A DNA stretch of 64,000 nucleotides from Bacillus bingmayongensis (GCF_000299035.1 NZ_JH921519.1:62001-126000); one strand, 5' to 3'; counted from the first letter of the stretch, positions 25,687-35,164 are shown. Numbers and translations are program-made. Notes: generated from the sequence alone by a model not told the origin.

Positions 25687-26949
25687 TTATGCGCCTAATT
25701 TCACCAAACTGTAATTCTTTTTACCTTTACGGATAATAATAAATCTTCCATCGAATGAATTTTCCGCCGTAACATCTGTATTCACATCCGTTACTTTATC
25801 TCCATTCATCAAAATTGCTCCATTATTAATATCTTCGCGCGCTTGACGTCTAGAAGGTTCAATTCCTAAATCAACTAACCACTCAACGATATTTTTTGTT
25901 TCTTTTGAAGCATGGAAAGTTGGCATATCTTTAAAGCCTTGTTCAATTTCATCAGCAGTTAATAATTTAATATCCCCACTAAATAATGCCGCTGTAATTT
26001 TTAAAGCTTGTGAAAGCGCATGCTCACCATGAACAAATTTCGTCATTTCTTCAGCTAACACTTTTTGCGCTTCACGTTTATGAGGCTCTGTTTGAACTTT
26101 AACTGCTAATTCATCAATTCTTTCTTTCGTTAAGAACGTAAAGTATTTCAAGTATTTAACTACATCACGGTCATCTGTATTCACCCAGAACTGGTAAAAT
26201 TCAAATGGCGTTGTTTTTTCAGGATCCAACCAAACTGCTCCGCCTGCACTTTTTCCAAACTTCGTACCATCTGATTTTAATAATAACGGAATTGTTAACC
26301 CAAATACTTTCGCTTCATGCCCTTCTAATTTACGAATTAAATCTAAACCGCTTGTAATATTTCCCCACTGGTCACTGCCACCAATCTGTAATTGGACACC
26401 TTCCTCTTTGTATAAGTGATGGAAATCCATCGCTTGCAAGATTTGGTATGTGAATTCCGTAAATGAAATCCCTGTATCTAAACGGCTTGCTACAATATCT
26501 TTTGCTAACATGCTATTTATACTAAAGTTTTTACCGTAGTCACGTAAAAACTCGATAATATTGATTTGATGTGTCCAATCATAGTTATTTACCATCTTTA
26601 CTTCACTATTACCACCAAATTCAAATAACTTCTGCATTTGCGCTGTTAAAGCATCCACATTCTGTTGAACCTGCGCTAATGTTTGTAACTGACGCTCAGT
26701 TTGTCGACCACTTGGATCCCCAATTGTTCCTGTCGCTCCTCCAATTAAAATAACTGGATGATGTCCAGCTAATTGAAACCGTTTCATCATCATAAACGGA
26801 ATTAAATGTCCAATATGCATACTATCACCAGTTGGATCGACGCCACAGTACAAGGAAATCTTTTTCTCTTCTACTAGCTTGCGTAATCCTTCTGCATCTG
26901 TTTGTTGATTAACGGCATCGCGCCATTCTAATTCATCAATAATGTTCAT
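25687..26949 (-). CDS. tyrS: Tyrosyl-tRNA synthetase
   Basis: 420 residues. Class I signatures HIGH (45-48) and KFGKS (230-234), the tyrosine-binding YQILQAMDF and QIGGSDQWGN, and a C-terminal S4 RNA-binding domain (from about 350, RRQAREDINNGAILMNG). It charges tRNA-Tyr in the cytosol. GGGGATGG before the ATG. Expression is governed by the T-box leader upstream, which reads uncharged tRNA-Tyr. Confidence 0.97.
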   Translation of the reverse strand: MNIIDELEWRDAVNQQTDAEGLRKLVEEKKISLYCGVDPTGDSMHIGHLIPFMMMKRFQLAGHHPVILIGGATGTIGDPSGRQTERQLQTLAQVQQNVDALTAQMQKLFEFGGNSEVKMVNNYDWTHQINIIEFLRDYGKNFSINSMLAKDIVASRLDTGISFTEFTYQILQAMDFHHLYKEEGVQLQIGGSDQWGNITSGLDLIRKLEGHEAKVFGLTIPLLLKSDGTKFGKSAGGAVWLDPEKTTPFEFYQFWVNTDDRDVVKYLKYFTFLTKERIDELAVKVQTEPHKREAQKVLAEEMTKFVHGEHALSQALKITAALFSGDIKLLTADEIEQGFKDMPTFHASKETKNIVEWLVDLGIEPSRRQAREDINNGAILMNGDKVTDVNTDVTAENSFDGRFIIIRKGKKNYSLVKLGA

Positions 26950-26979
26950 CTCTTTCCATCCCCTTTATTAAATTTCCTT

Positions 26980-27245
26980 TGCAAAAAAACAAAAAAGCCC
27001 CTATGTCTATACTAGACATAGGGACGATTATTAACCGTGTTACCACCCAGATTGCACAAATAGGGACAATTCCACTATTCATACCACTCTTAGCAATAAT
27101 ATCGATTGCTACTCCGCTTAGCATTACCTAAGATACTCCAGAGTGTAATTCACAAGTTTGTTTGTGCTAGGTTCCAGCAACCCCTAGCTTTCTCGATAAC
27201 AGTGACAAACTGCTACTGGGCTCTTTCAACGTATTTGATATATTA
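26980..27245 (-). promoter_or_regulatory. tyrS T-box leader
   Basis: On the reverse strand: stem I, the specifier region CTCTGGAGTATCTTAGG with a Tyr codon TAT (a TAC lies just before), the T-box CTGGGTGGTAACACGG, and a terminator CCCTATGTCTA/TAGACATAGGG followed by CTTTTTTG (26985-27026). The Tyr specifier agrees with the gene. Confidence 0.93.
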
Positions 27246-27342
27246 AATTATAGCCATTATAGTGAATTGAAAACGCATTGTCAATTATCCCCAAAAAAAT
27301 TCTAGAAATTATTCACATTCATCATTTATTGGTTAATTTAAC

Positions 27343-27691
27343 ACTCTATCCGAAAGCATTCTCCTTCCTCAAGCGTATGTAGGGCGATAGCCCAATGCTA
27401 GGTGGGAGATGAATTTCGTTTTGGCACAGCCAAAAGATCTCTGATAAACTAGACACATAAAGTTCTTTGATAACTTGATATATAAGGTTGCAGGAAGAAA
27501 ATAAAGTGCGAAAACCAAGCCGTTCGGTTCCTGCATAAAATATCAACCGTAAAAAAGAACGTCCAAACGTTGGACATCTAGGGGTGGAATAACCCGAAGT
27601 AACACTCAGGGAGACGAAAGGTTACTTTCGTCGTGGAATTGAGAAGCCCCCACTTCAAAATCCGTTAGAATTTAAGTGGCGGTTAGTTCAC
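27343..27691 (+). mobile_element. IS605-derived non-autonomous element with omega-RNA-like right end
   Basis: About 349 bp with no transposase frame. The left part has a small LE-like hairpin (GGGCGATAGCCC) after a TTTAAC that could be the former target motif. The right part has the ordered features of TnpB guide RNAs: GTCCAAACGTTGGAC, GACGAAAGGTTACTTTCGTC, GAGAAGCCCCCACTTC, and CCACTT/AAGTGG just before the end GGTTAGTTCAC. The RE end overlaps the last codons of murB. This is the shape of palindrome-ended relics of IS200/IS605 elements. Confidence 0.7.
27548..27691 (+). ncRNA. Omega-RNA (reRNA)-like scaffold
   Basis: A strongly self-pairing 140-nt stretch ending at the element's right border; in IS605-family elements the scaffold ends there and the next ~16-20 nt of flanking DNA act as guide. 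Here that would be ATCTTCTCCAATAATCCT, inside murB. No tnpB is present in the window, so any function would need a TnpB in trans. Confidence 0.55.
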
Positions 27692-28600
27692 ATCTTCTCC
27701 AATAATCCTTACTTCTCTTTCTAACGTAACACCAAATTTCTCTTTAACCGTTTTTTGAACAAAATGAATTAAATCGATATAATCTTGCGCCGTTCCATTA
27801 TCAACGTTTACCATGAATCCAGCATGTTTTGTTGAAACTTCCACACCGCCAATTCGCGTTCCTTGCAAATCAGAGTCTTGGATAAGCTTACCAGCAAAGT
27901 GGTTAGGTGGACGCTTGAAAACACTACCGCATGAAGGGTATTCTAATGGCTGCTTCGATTCTCTTTTATACGTTAGATCATCCATTTTGGCTTTAATCTC
28001 TGCATATTCACCTTTTGCAAGTTCAAATGTACCCTCAAGTATAATGTAATGATTATTAGCAAATGTACTTTTGCGATATCCAAAATCAAAGTCGTCTTTT
28101 GAAAGAGTAATTAGCTCTCCCTCTTTTGTCATGACAACCGCTTTTGTTAATACATATGCAACCTCACCGCCGTATGCACCTGCATTCATATATAAAGCTC
28201 CTCCAACAGATCCTGGGATGCCGCAGGCAAATTCAAGACCTGTTAAAGAATGCTCTAATGCGATTCTTGATACATCAATAATAGCTGCACCACTTTGAGC
28301 TACAATTGTTTGCTCATTCACAGTAACATCCGTGATATGAGTCAAGCTTAATGTAATTCCACGAATACCACCGTCTTTTATAATCACATTAGAGCCGTTT
28401 CCTAAAAACGTAATTGGAATGTTATGTTCATTTGCATACTGTACAACTTGTTGAATTTCAGTATAGGTAGTAGGCTGTACAAAAACATCTGCTTTCCCCC
28501 CTACTTTTATATGCGTATGATTCTTTAACATCTCATCTTGTTTTACATGTTCTTCTGGTAATACTGTACGTAAATATTTATATACTTCCTGCATATTCAT
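27683..28600 (-). CDS. murB: UDP-N-acetylenolpyruvoylglucosamine reductase MurB
   Basis: 305 residues. The FAD-binding motifs [14 protein letters not shown] and [21 protein letters not shown], and the catalytic Ser region [11 protein letters not shown] followed by the C-terminal Glu region [11 protein letters not shown], are those of type IIb MurB (no Tyr loop). It makes UDP-MurNAc for peptidoglycan. The last two codons and the stop (GTGAACTAA on this strand) lie within the right end of the IS605-derived element, so the native C-terminus was altered by that insertion. Confidence 0.95.
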   Translation of the reverse strand: MNMQEVYKYLRTVLPEEHVKQDEMLKNHTHIKVGGKADVFVQPTTYTEIQQVVQYANEHNIPITFLGNGSNVIIKDGGIRGITLSLTHITDVTVNEQTIVAQSGAAIIDVSRIALEHSLTGLEFACGIPGSVGGALYMNAGAYGGEVAYVLTKAVVMTKEGELITLSKDDFDFGYRKSTFANNHYIILEGTFELAKGEYAEIKAKMDDLTYKRESKQPLEYPSCGSVFKRPPNHFAGKLIQDSDLQGTRIGGVEVSTKHAGFMVNVDNGTAQDYIDLIHFVQKTVKEKFGVTLEREVRIIGEDVN

Positions 28601-28628
28601 TCTATGATTCCTCTATTTCTATTAATAA

Positions 28629-28841
28629 TTAATGGCCTATCCTCTCAATAGTTCCAGCATTCTTAAAACCATTTCTCTTATTCTCTTCCATTCCGCTTAC
28701 AAGTTCATTTACTACACTACATGTAATGCCATGCTGAAAATAAGTAGGTAATCGGCCACCACATAGATTACCTAAATAGTTTAGTAAGATAGCTTCCGTC
28801 TCTATCTTATCAAAAAATCGAGAAGAAAACTTTACCTTCAA
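28629..28841 (-). CDS. Doubtful small reading frame upstream of murB
   Basis: 70 codons from a TTG without a ribosome site, 28 bp before murB. The translation (ending NGFKNAGTIERIGH) matches no family I know and has no signal or membrane segment. It may be a decayed gene or chance. Confidence 0.25.
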   Translation of the reverse strand: MKVKFSSRFFDKIETEAILLNYLGNLCGGRLPTYFQHGITCSVVNELVSGMEENKRNGFKNAGTIERIGH

Positions 28842-29030
28842 AAATTTTCCGATATAACCAAGTTTAAGATAGAAAAGAAATTGTACCTAATTTCTTCCTT
28901 TACAAAACTCTATTATATCGCATGTCAATGTGAAAAAATATGTTTAAAGAAGGAACTTTTCAAACTGATAAGAATGTCTATGTTTTGTCATATCCAAAAT
29001 AGACATTACAAAACTGTAAGGTCCTTGTAA

Positions 29031-29129
29031 CATAAAGCAGAAGTAACTTATGAACAAGTAAAATCATATGAAGAAGTGCAAAAAGATGAGTTACCTGCAA
29101 AAGTGAAAGAGAAATTAGATGTAAAGTAA
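29031..29129 (+). pseudogene. C-terminal gene fragment
   Basis: An open stretch with no start, bounded by a stop at 29028, reads HKAEVTYEQVKSYEEVQKDE and ends KVKEKLDVK before TAA at 29127. Its codon usage is that of a real gene and a good terminator follows at 29135-29171, so it looks like the surviving tail of a lost gene. Family not recognised. Confidence 0.4.
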
Positions 29130-29134
29130 AAACA

Positions 29135-29171
29135 AAAGGATGCCTCCTTATATGTTAAGGACATCCTTTTT
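29135..29171. terminator. Bidirectional terminator
   Basis: AAAAGGATGCCTCCTT pairs with AAGGACATCCTTTTTTT. Confidence 0.85.
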
Positions 29172-29175
29172 TTGA

Positions 29176-30570
29176 TTATTTTAATTGAATTTTGACTGGC
29201 GGTAATGGTTTTTCAGGATGATATGGTGACATCTCTACTTCTAATACATATTTCTTTAAACTAAAATTCTTTACACCATATTCCCCATCTAACTGAAACG
29301 TTGCCTGGAATTGTAATTTCTCCTTATTCAATACCTTTACATCGCTCCCCTTTACAACATGACCAATTGGTGCAAATTCTTTATCCAAATATGAAGAATC
29401 CTTTAAATTCATAACTTCTCCGTAATTTATCAATTCGTCCATAGATTTATGTTTTGTATCGACATTTTGAAGTGTATATTGCACAATTAATCGCTGTTTT
29501 TTATGCTGAATTTTATTAACAAGCACCTTCAAATCACTACGAGTACTTTGTATTTCAAATGGTGTCTTTTTATTTAAGTCCTGAATAGATGGTTTTTCAG
29601 ACAATCTCACATTTGGATGTAACGTAATAAATTCCGAACCCTCTGGAATCTTTCCAAAAATAGATCTTTCATCAGATTCTATCTGATTTCTGACCTTTTC
29701 TCTTCCAAATTCAATACCTGATGTTTTAAAATCAATTTCATTTCCTTTATCATCAGTTACTTTTTCAATTCTCGCTAAATCATTCTCCCCTATAAGCGGA
29801 TAAATCGCTTTATAGTCGATTGCAAGTGATTCTTTTCCAACTGTAATCTTTTCAAAGTTAAATGTATGTTCTTTATCTTCACTACTTATTGATTGCTGAG
29901 GATGAATGATTTTATTTTCTAATTGTTGTACTGGAATATCAAATTTCCAAACCCCTTTTGTTTCCCCGATAGATGTAATGGTAATTGGTAATGTTGTATT
30001 TTGGGGAAGCTCTTTTTCTGGATAAACAATATGAATATTCCCAAACCACCCATCTTTAGTTACTCTTCCATCCCATGAAGCTGCACGCATCCATTTCGGA
30101 CTTCCATCAACAAGCTTAAAGTCATAATAAAAATCCCTACCAGAATTATTTCTGATCACTACTTGATCTGGATTATCTACTTTAAATGTAACGCCAATTC
30201 TACCACCATCATAATACACACTATTCATTATTACGCTAATTCCATTGCTCACTGCTTGCTGATTTAATTCTGTTACAAGCTTACTTGCCGATAAATTTTG
30301 ACCAATTGTATCATGAAAATGCGAATAAATTTTCCCGATAATTGGAACTTCCGCCAATACACGACTCATTTGCGGAAACACAAATCCAGAGCCTAGTACA
30401 CCTATACATATTGAAGCTGCAGTTAACAAAGCAATTTTTCTTCTCTTATATATCTTTTTAACTGGCTTTTCTGTCTTTGCCCTAGCAATACCTTTTTGTA
30501 TAGCCAGATTCAATTCTTGTTTCGGAACATCAACTTTATTTATTTCATCATTAAACCACTGCTTATCCAA
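29176..30570 (-). CDS. Membrane anti-sigma factor (DUF4179/DUF5643 type)
   Basis: 464 residues from a TTG behind GGGGGAGTG. A cytosolic N-terminal region (1-45), one membrane helix (IALLTAASICIGVLGSGFVF) and a large extracellular beta-rich part with DUF4179 followed by a DUF5643-like domain. Its start overlaps the end of the ECF sigma gene by 31 bp, the usual arrangement for a cognate anti-sigma factor whose N-terminus holds the sigma factor at the membrane until a surface signal frees it. Confidence 0.85.
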   Translation of the reverse strand: MDKQWFNDEINKVDVPKQELNLAIQKGIARAKTEKPVKKIYKRRKIALLTAASICIGVLGSGFVFPQMSRVLAEVPIIGKIYSHFHDTIGQNLSASKLVTELNQQAVSNGISVIMNSVYYDGGRIGVTFKVDNPDQVVIRNNSGRDFYYDFKLVDGSPKWMRAASWDGRVTKDGWFGNIHIVYPEKELPQNTTLPITITSIGETKGVWKFDIPVQQLENKIIHPQQSISSEDKEHTFNFEKITVGKESLAIDYKAIYPLIGENDLARIEKVTDDKGNEIDFKTSGIEFGREKVRNQIESDERSIFGKIPEGSEFITLHPNVRLSEKPSIQDLNKKTPFEIQSTRSDLKVLVNKIQHKKQRLIVQYTLQNVDTKHKSMDELINYGEVMNLKDSSYLDKEFAPIGHVVKGSDVKVLNKEKLQFQATFQLDGEYGVKNFSLKKYVLEVEMSPYHPEKPLPPVKIQLK

Positions 30571-31100
30571 TTCTCATCACTCCCCCCTAATAATTTTTTT
30601 AGAGATTTTCTCGCTCGATGCAAATATGTCTTTACAGTTCCCTCTGGTACACTCATTTGCCAAGCAATTTGATTAATTGGAATATCATAATAATAATATA
30701 AAATGATTACTGTTTGATAATTTTCATCCAACCTTTGAATTGCTCCCTGCAAATCAATATGTTGCTCAATTTGATGTAGTTTGTTTGGCATCCCGCCATA
30801 TGTATCTGCTTCTCTTCCGTCCTCTATCTTCTTCACTTTTTTCTTTTCACCTAATAGCTGATAGGCATTATGTATAAGAATACGTGTCAACCATGTCAAA
30901 AAGTAGCTTGGTTTCTTTAATTGCTCTATGGATAAGTACGCTTTATACACCGTCTCTTGCACAACGTCCAGTGCATCTTCTTTATTCTGTACATACAGAT
31001 ACGCAGTGCGGTACAACTGATCTTGATATAAACTAATGAGCTGTTCGAAAGCTGCATCGTCACCTTTTCTTGCTTTTTTGACTAATTTTATTTCATCCAT
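30540..31100 (-). CDS. ECF-type RNA polymerase sigma factor
   Basis: 186 residues. AAGGAGG six bases before the ATG at 31100. Region 2 (FEQLISLYQDQLYRTAYLYV, DALDVVQETVYKAY) and region 4 (LDENYQTVIILYYYYDIPI to VPEGTVKTYLHRARKSLKKL) are complete, and region 3 is missing as in all ECF factors. First gene of the pair with the anti-sigma factor. Its own target promoters are not identifiable here. Confidence 0.93.
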   Translation of the reverse strand: MDEIKLVKKARKGDDAAFEQLISLYQDQLYRTAYLYVQNKEDALDVVQETVYKAYLSIEQLKKPSYFLTWLTRILIHNAYQLLGEKKKVKKIEDGREADTYGGMPNKLHQIEQHIDLQGAIQRLDENYQTVIILYYYYDIPINQIAWQMSVPEGTVKTYLHRARKSLKKLLGGSDENWISSGLMMK

Positions 31101-31170
31101 CGTATCCCTCCTTTCACTTATTAGATAGACGAAAGTACAGTTTGGTTTCAAAAAATTTATTTTTATTCCA

Positions 31171-31207
31171 TATAAAAAAGCACACCCAATGGAATGTGCT
31201 CTTTTTA
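31171..31207 (-). terminator. Terminator between the SET gene and the sigma gene
   Basis: AAAAAAGCACA pairs with TGTGCTCTTTTT, ten-base loop. On this strand it separates the sigma unit from the SET gene. Confidence 0.7.
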
Positions 31208-31211
31208 CACT

Positions 31212-31607
31212 TTACTTACCGTTTTCTTCTTTTTCCTTATCAAACCATAATAGTTCATCATCATTAACATCACCATTATAGTTGATCAGGATTTCTTCTC
31301 CTGCTTTTATATCCTTATAAGCATAGAAGTCAAATGTATGATTATCAAAGTTAATTTCATACGTTGCATTTGGCTTATACGCATGGTTAAATAGCATACC
31401 GTATCCTAAAAGGATTGCCGAATGATTTATTCCATACTCAAATGCGTAGTCAGCAAGTAGCGTTTTCTCTATAAATTGATGTTCCTCATTTGGATAAGAG
31501 ATAACTGGCGCTTCATGTAGAAGCTCCCCTTTTTTTATATCACGTGTTGCAAATACTCCTCTATTAAATTCTCCATCGCTAAGTGTGGAAGTCTTGATTT
31601 CGATCAT
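31212..31607 (-). CDS. SET-domain protein (putative lysine methyltransferase)
   Basis: 131 residues. AGGTGA before the ATG at 31607. SET motifs: RGVFATRDIKKGE (16-28), FNHAYKPNATY (73-83, the NHxxxPN substrate/SAM motif) and GEEILINY (103-110). There is no post-SET Cys cluster. Small stand-alone SET proteins occur in Bacillus; a protein target is unknown. Confidence 0.88.
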   Translation of the reverse strand: MIEIKTSTLSDGEFNRGVFATRDIKKGELLHEAPVISYPNEEHQFIEKTLLADYAFEYGINHSAILLGYGMLFNHAYKPNATYEINFDNHTFDFYAYKDIKAGEEILINYNGDVNDDELLWFDKEKEENGK

Positions 31608-31803
31608 ATTCGTCACCTATACATTTCTTTCTCTGAAGTATTTTGTCTCCTTAAGCTTGGCAGATAATGAGGAGAAAAGCAATTGGTTTTATTTTTCCTT
31701 TTTATATAATGCTTAAATTTCATCACTCTAAAGATTCATATATGACAACATACAATCGACAGAATTCCCTGAACAAAACCCTTACAAATAAGGAGGCAAT
31801 ACA

Positions 31804-31859
31804 ATGATTCATATGCAGTCCAAAGCAAAAGAATTAAAAGAGAAGTTACAAATCTTGTT
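31804..31859 (+). pseudogene. 5' remnant of a lost gene
   Basis: AAGGAGG seven bases before ATG at 31804 opens MIHMQSKAKELKEKLQILF, a good gene start, which then runs into the reverse strand of an ABC-protein fragment at 31860. The downstream frame (to 32064) is antisense to that fragment and not a real continuation. A deletion removed the body of this gene. Confidence 0.4.
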
Positions 31860-32012
31860 TTATCTCAATATTTTTATTAACGTACTTTTCCCTGATCCAT
31901 TTTGTCCTACTACTCCCATATGTTCTCCTTTGTATAAATCAAAAGTAGCATTTTTATATAAAGTTTTATCTATAAAACAATGTGGAACATTTTCAACTTT
32001 AAGTAAACTCAT
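31860..32012 (-). pseudogene. N-terminal remnant of an ABC-F ATPase
   Basis: GAGG seven bases before ATG at 32012 opens MSLLKVENVPHCFIDKTLYK, continues KGEHMGVVGQNGSGKSTLIK and stops after ILR. The Walker A GQNGSGKST is intact but everything after residue 50 is missing. Family members of this start are ABC-F proteins acting at the ribosome, normally over 500 residues. Confidence 0.75.
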
Positions 32013-32037
32013 TATGATTCCTCTTTTCCTAAAAATA

Positions 32038-32084
32038 AAAAAGCAGAGGGCTAGTGTCTTTTGACACTAGCCCTCTGCTTTTTG
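32038..32084. terminator. Long bidirectional terminator
   Basis: AAAGCAGAGGGCTAGTGTC and GACACTAGCCCTCTGCTTT, with a TTTT loop: a 19-pair stem. Confidence 0.92.
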
Positions 32085-32133
32085 GTTTTATTGCATCTTA
32101 AGATGGATACTCATATTTGACTTTTTTACATTT

Positions 32134-32463
32134 CTATGCAATTGGTGTACCATTTGCAACAGGCTCATCCGGTTTTAACAGCACAACATCCCCCTCTTCT
32201 GGTACACCGCCTACTACTAATACTTCGGATTTAAAACCTGCGATACGTCTAGGGGGAAAGTTCACAACTGCGATTACTTGCCGGCCGATAAGTTGTTTTG
32301 GTTCATATCTTCGCGTAATTTGAGCTGAAGATTGTTTAAGACCCATCTCACCGAAATCAATTTTTAATTTTATAGCTGGTTTCCGCGCTTCTGGAAATGG
32401 TACAGCTTCTATTACAGTCCCAACACGAATATCTAATTTCATGAAATCCTCAATGCTTGCCAC
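32134..32463 (-). CDS. csaA: tRNA-binding-domain protein CsaA
   Basis: 109 residues, a single EMAP/Trbp111-like OB fold: [26 protein letters not shown] at the start and [21 protein letters not shown] in the middle. CsaA was described as a secretion-related chaperone and the fold binds tRNA. AGGAGG-like site (GGGAGGTAATAA) before the ATG. A frameshifted paralogue is at 33894-34222. Confidence 0.93.
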   Translation of the reverse strand: MASIEDFMKLDIRVGTVIEAVPFPEARKPAIKLKIDFGEMGLKQSSAQITRRYEPKQLIGRQVIAVVNFPPRRIAGFKSEVLVVGGVPEEGDVVLLKPDEPVANGTPIA

Positions 32464-32558
32464 ATTTATTACCTCCCGTTTTCACAATATCTATATTTAC
32501 ATTTTAAACACATACAATTATAGGTTTTTACTAGAAATCAGTAATTTTTAACCATATG

Positions 32559-33281
32559 TCATGTATTCGTGACATATGAAAAGTTACCTTTTCGATATTG
32601 ACTTGGTGTGATTCCCTCATATTTTTGGAATAAACGTGTTAAGGAAGATTGGTGCTCTAATCCTACTTGAATTGCAATGTGTAAAATGGGTAAATTGGTA
32701 TTTCGTAATAATTCTTTCGCTTTATTCAATCGCACTTCTTGTATATATGCTGACGGAGATTTTCCTGTTTCTTTTAGAAACCAATCTGAATAATAGGAAC
32801 GATTATAATGCTCCAGTCGTGCAAGTTCCTGTACCGTTATATTTTCATGATAATGTTCGTGAATATATTTAATCGAATTAGGTTGTTGCTCTTGGAGTAA
32901 ACAATGTGAGATATACGGATAGAGCTCTTTAAGCGCAGATCCTCCTTGTTCCATTTCATTCAGGATAAGATAACGAATTCCTTTCCACTGATTCGTGAAT
33001 GGACAAGAAATCCCCCTATTTTGTAACTCACCCGCAGGAATCATGAAATAAGGAATATCCAGAACTAAAAATTCGTTACGCACAGAAGAATGAAAGGTAT
33101 GATCACATTCAGGAGGAACAAAAAATAATGTTTGTTGGTCTATGAGAAGGTTTTGTACCCCAGTCTTTATAACAAGCTCTCCTTGAAGGGGTAAAATGAG
33201 CTGAGCATAACTATGGGAATGTGTATCTTTAGCAGCTTTATAAGTTCGGCGTTCCACTACAATCTCTTTACATATTTCCAT
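32559..33281 (-). CDS. AraC-family regulator with N-terminal cupin
   Basis: 240 residues. The N-terminal cupin (HSHSYAQLILPLQGELVI, residues about 20-85) is followed by the AraC DNA-binding domain (about 140-232) with NITVQELARLEHYNRSYYSD and LPILHIAIQVGLEHQSSLTR. It stands in the same direction as psiE, the csaA relic and the EamA gene; a link to the EamA exporter is plausible, not shown. A hairpin CATATGTCA/TGACATATG overlaps its last codons. Confidence 0.88.
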   Translation of the reverse strand: MEICKEIVVERRTYKAAKDTHSHSYAQLILPLQGELVIKTGVQNLLIDQQTLFFVPPECDHTFHSSVRNEFLVLDIPYFMIPAGELQNRGISCPFTNQWKGIRYLILNEMEQGGSALKELYPYISHCLLQEQQPNSIKYIHEHYHENITVQELARLEHYNRSYYSDWFLKETGKSPSAYIQEVRLNKAKELLRNTNLPILHIAIQVGLEHQSSLTRLFQKYEGITPSQYRKGNFSYVTNT

Positions 33282-33324
33282 TGCATTTTCTCCCTTTTAA
33301 TATTTGGATTCATAATACCAAAAA

Positions 33325-33363
33325 AAGTAGTGCAAACCAATCTCTTGGTCTGCACTACTTCTT
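33325..33363 (-). terminator. psiE terminator
   Basis: AAAGTAGTGCA-AACCAA pairs with TTGGTCTGCACTACTTC. Confidence 0.85.
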
Positions 33364-33366
33364 TAT

Positions 33367-33771
33367 TTAATGTTTCTTCAAATCTCTCATATTAGATATA
33401 TATAAAGCAATAACTAAAATAAGAATAGCTCCTGCATATAATAATGTTTCAAGTGGTTCCTCATGAGAAACGATAATTAATCGAATTAGCGCCGTAATTC
33501 CTATATAAATAAAATAACGTAACGGAAAGTGATAATTCGATTTGAAGTATTTAATAATTAATGCAATGAATTCAAAGTATAAAAAGTAAACAATAATACT
33601 TTCAACTAATTTATAAGACGTATATTTTTTTGTAGAAAATATGTATTGTATAAATGTAATCGTTTCATTAATTAAAAAGATAGATAGAACAATGGATAAT
33701 ATGATAAGAGCTATATTTAATATCCATTGTAAAACACTGGAAATAAATTCATCGACATTAAATGATCGCAT
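33367..33771 (-). CDS. psiE: PsiE-family membrane protein
   Basis: 134 residues, four membrane segments. The PsiE pattern is seen in [38 protein letters not shown] and the conserved [12 protein letters not shown] end. PsiE is induced by phosphate starvation in enterics; function unknown. Start ATG at 33771 after a GGAG-like GGAGTGC. Confidence 0.85.
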   Translation of the reverse strand: MRSFNVDEFISSVLQWILNIALIILSIVLSIFLINETITFIQYIFSTKKYTSYKLVESIIVYFLYFEFIALIIKYFKSNYHFPLRYFIYIGITALIRLIIVSHEEPLETLLYAGAILILVIALYISNMRDLKKH

Positions 33772-33893
33772 TTTCTAGCACTCCTCTATAGGTGAATCAT
33801 ACTCATATATTATAGCAAAACTATTCACCACGAGACGTCATGTTGACCACATGTAAATTTGGCAACCATTTAAAGTTATGTGTATAGTTAACT

Positions 33894-34222
33894 TTATCCT
33901 AAGCGGTCTCCTTTTTTTACTTTTTGTTGCGGCTCTATAAGCACAACACCTTGTTCTGCATAAACCCCCATCACCAATACTTCTGAACTAAAATCAGCAC
34001 CCCTCATTGGAGGGAAGTTCACAACACCTAATACTTGTTTACCAATAAGATCCGATAACTCATAACAATCGGTTATTTGCGCACTACTTTTTTAATCCCT
34101 ATCTCATCACCAAAATCAACCCAAAGTTTATATGCAGGTTTTCTCGCTTTAGGGAATTCTTCCGCACGGATAATCTCTCCCACACGCATATCTAATTTTT
34201 GAAAATCCTCAAAAGTTGCCAT
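33894..34222 (-). pseudogene. csaA: Second csaA copy, broken by a one-base deletion
   Basis: AGGAGG and ATG at 34222 open [20 protein letters not shown] and continue to DEIGIKK, then the frame runs into VVRK-stop. Adding one A to the A6 run there restores [20 protein letters not shown], then GVVNFPPMRGADFSSEVLV and a stop at 33894. The restored length is 109 codons, the same as the intact CsaA. A homopolymer slip, or a sequencing error in a homopolymer, explains it. Confidence 0.85.
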
Positions 34223-34285
34223 ATTTATTCCTCCTAAAAATTTATCATTTTACACACAATCATTTATTAACGAAGAAATTTTTAA

Positions 34286-35164
34286 TTAATCCTGTTTTTC
34301 TCTAATAACTAATAGAACACCTGTCAGAATTAGGATAGAACCTATCCAAAACGTTGCACCTATCTTTTCTCCAAGAATAAGCCATCCAAGTAATGTTCCA
34401 ACAACAGGTTGAAAGAAGAAAAATAATCCTCCACTTGAGGCATTAAGCATTTGTAATCCACGATTCCAAAGTAAAAACGCAACGGCTGTTGAGATAATAC
34501 CTAAATATAAGAGTCCTCCCCAAATAGTTGGGCGAGTTAGTTGAGAGACATCAATTGCATGTAACCTTGGTAAAACAAAAGGAGTTAACACAATAAGAGC
34601 TACCAAGGTGGAATAAGTGGTTACCACAATTTGTGAATAATCACTCGGCAAACGTTTTACAAGAACAGACATAAGCGCCCATGTTAAAGCCGCAATAAGA
34701 AGAGAAATACCACCAAGCACACTTGACGTATTCAAGTCACCAATTCCGACAATGGTAACTACTCCAATTGTCGCTAAAAAAACAGATATCCCCTTTTTTA
34801 AAGTCAACCGTTCTTTAAGGATTAACCAAGCAAACAACACCATAAATGCTGGTGTTGAAGAAGTTATAACAGCTCCCATTTGTGCTGAAGATAGCATTGT
34901 ACCCGTTTCTTGAGTAACAATTGAAATAGCATAACCAATAACTCCAATTGCTATGATTATTAAGAAATGACGTTTTTCGATTCGCCATTTTTGTTTTGTT
35001 ACGAATCCGATAATAAGAAGTGCAACAATAGCTACTAAATAGCGCAACCATACAAGTTCCAATGGAGGAATGACCGATACTAATACTTTAACAACAACAT
35101 ACATACCGCCCCAAATACTGGAAGCTAGAATTAAATATAAAGAACCTAATAAGGTATTTTTCAT
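34286..35164 (-). CDS. EamA/DMT-family exporter
   Basis: 292 residues, ten membrane segments in two EamA halves (about 8-140 and 152-288). Motifs SSIWGGMYVVVKVLVSVIPP and LLLGWLILGEK-type (VGTLLGWLILGEKIGATF) are typical. Members export amino acids or metabolites. GGAGGG before the ATG. A short translated leader of 18 codons lies upstream and may regulate it. Confidence 0.9.
   Translation of the reverse strand: MKNTLLGSLYLILASSIWGGMYVVVKVLVSVIPPLELVWLRYLVAIVALLIIGFVTKQKWRIEKRHFLIIIAIGVIGYAISIVTQETGTMLSSAQMGAVITSSTPAFMVLFAWLILKERLTLKKGISVFLATIGVVTIVGIGDLNTSSVLGGISLLIAALTWALMSVLVKRLPSDYSQIVVTTYSTLVALIVLTPFVLPRLHAIDVSQLTRPTIWGGLLYLGIISTAVAFLLWNRGLQMLNASSGGLFFFFQPVVGTLLGWLILGEKIGATFWIGSILILTGVLLVIREKQD

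Noticed and set aside
31804-32064. An 86-codon rightward gene
   Set aside because: From 31860 on it is antisense to an ABC-F fragment with Walker A and its own ribosome site; only the first 19 codons look real.
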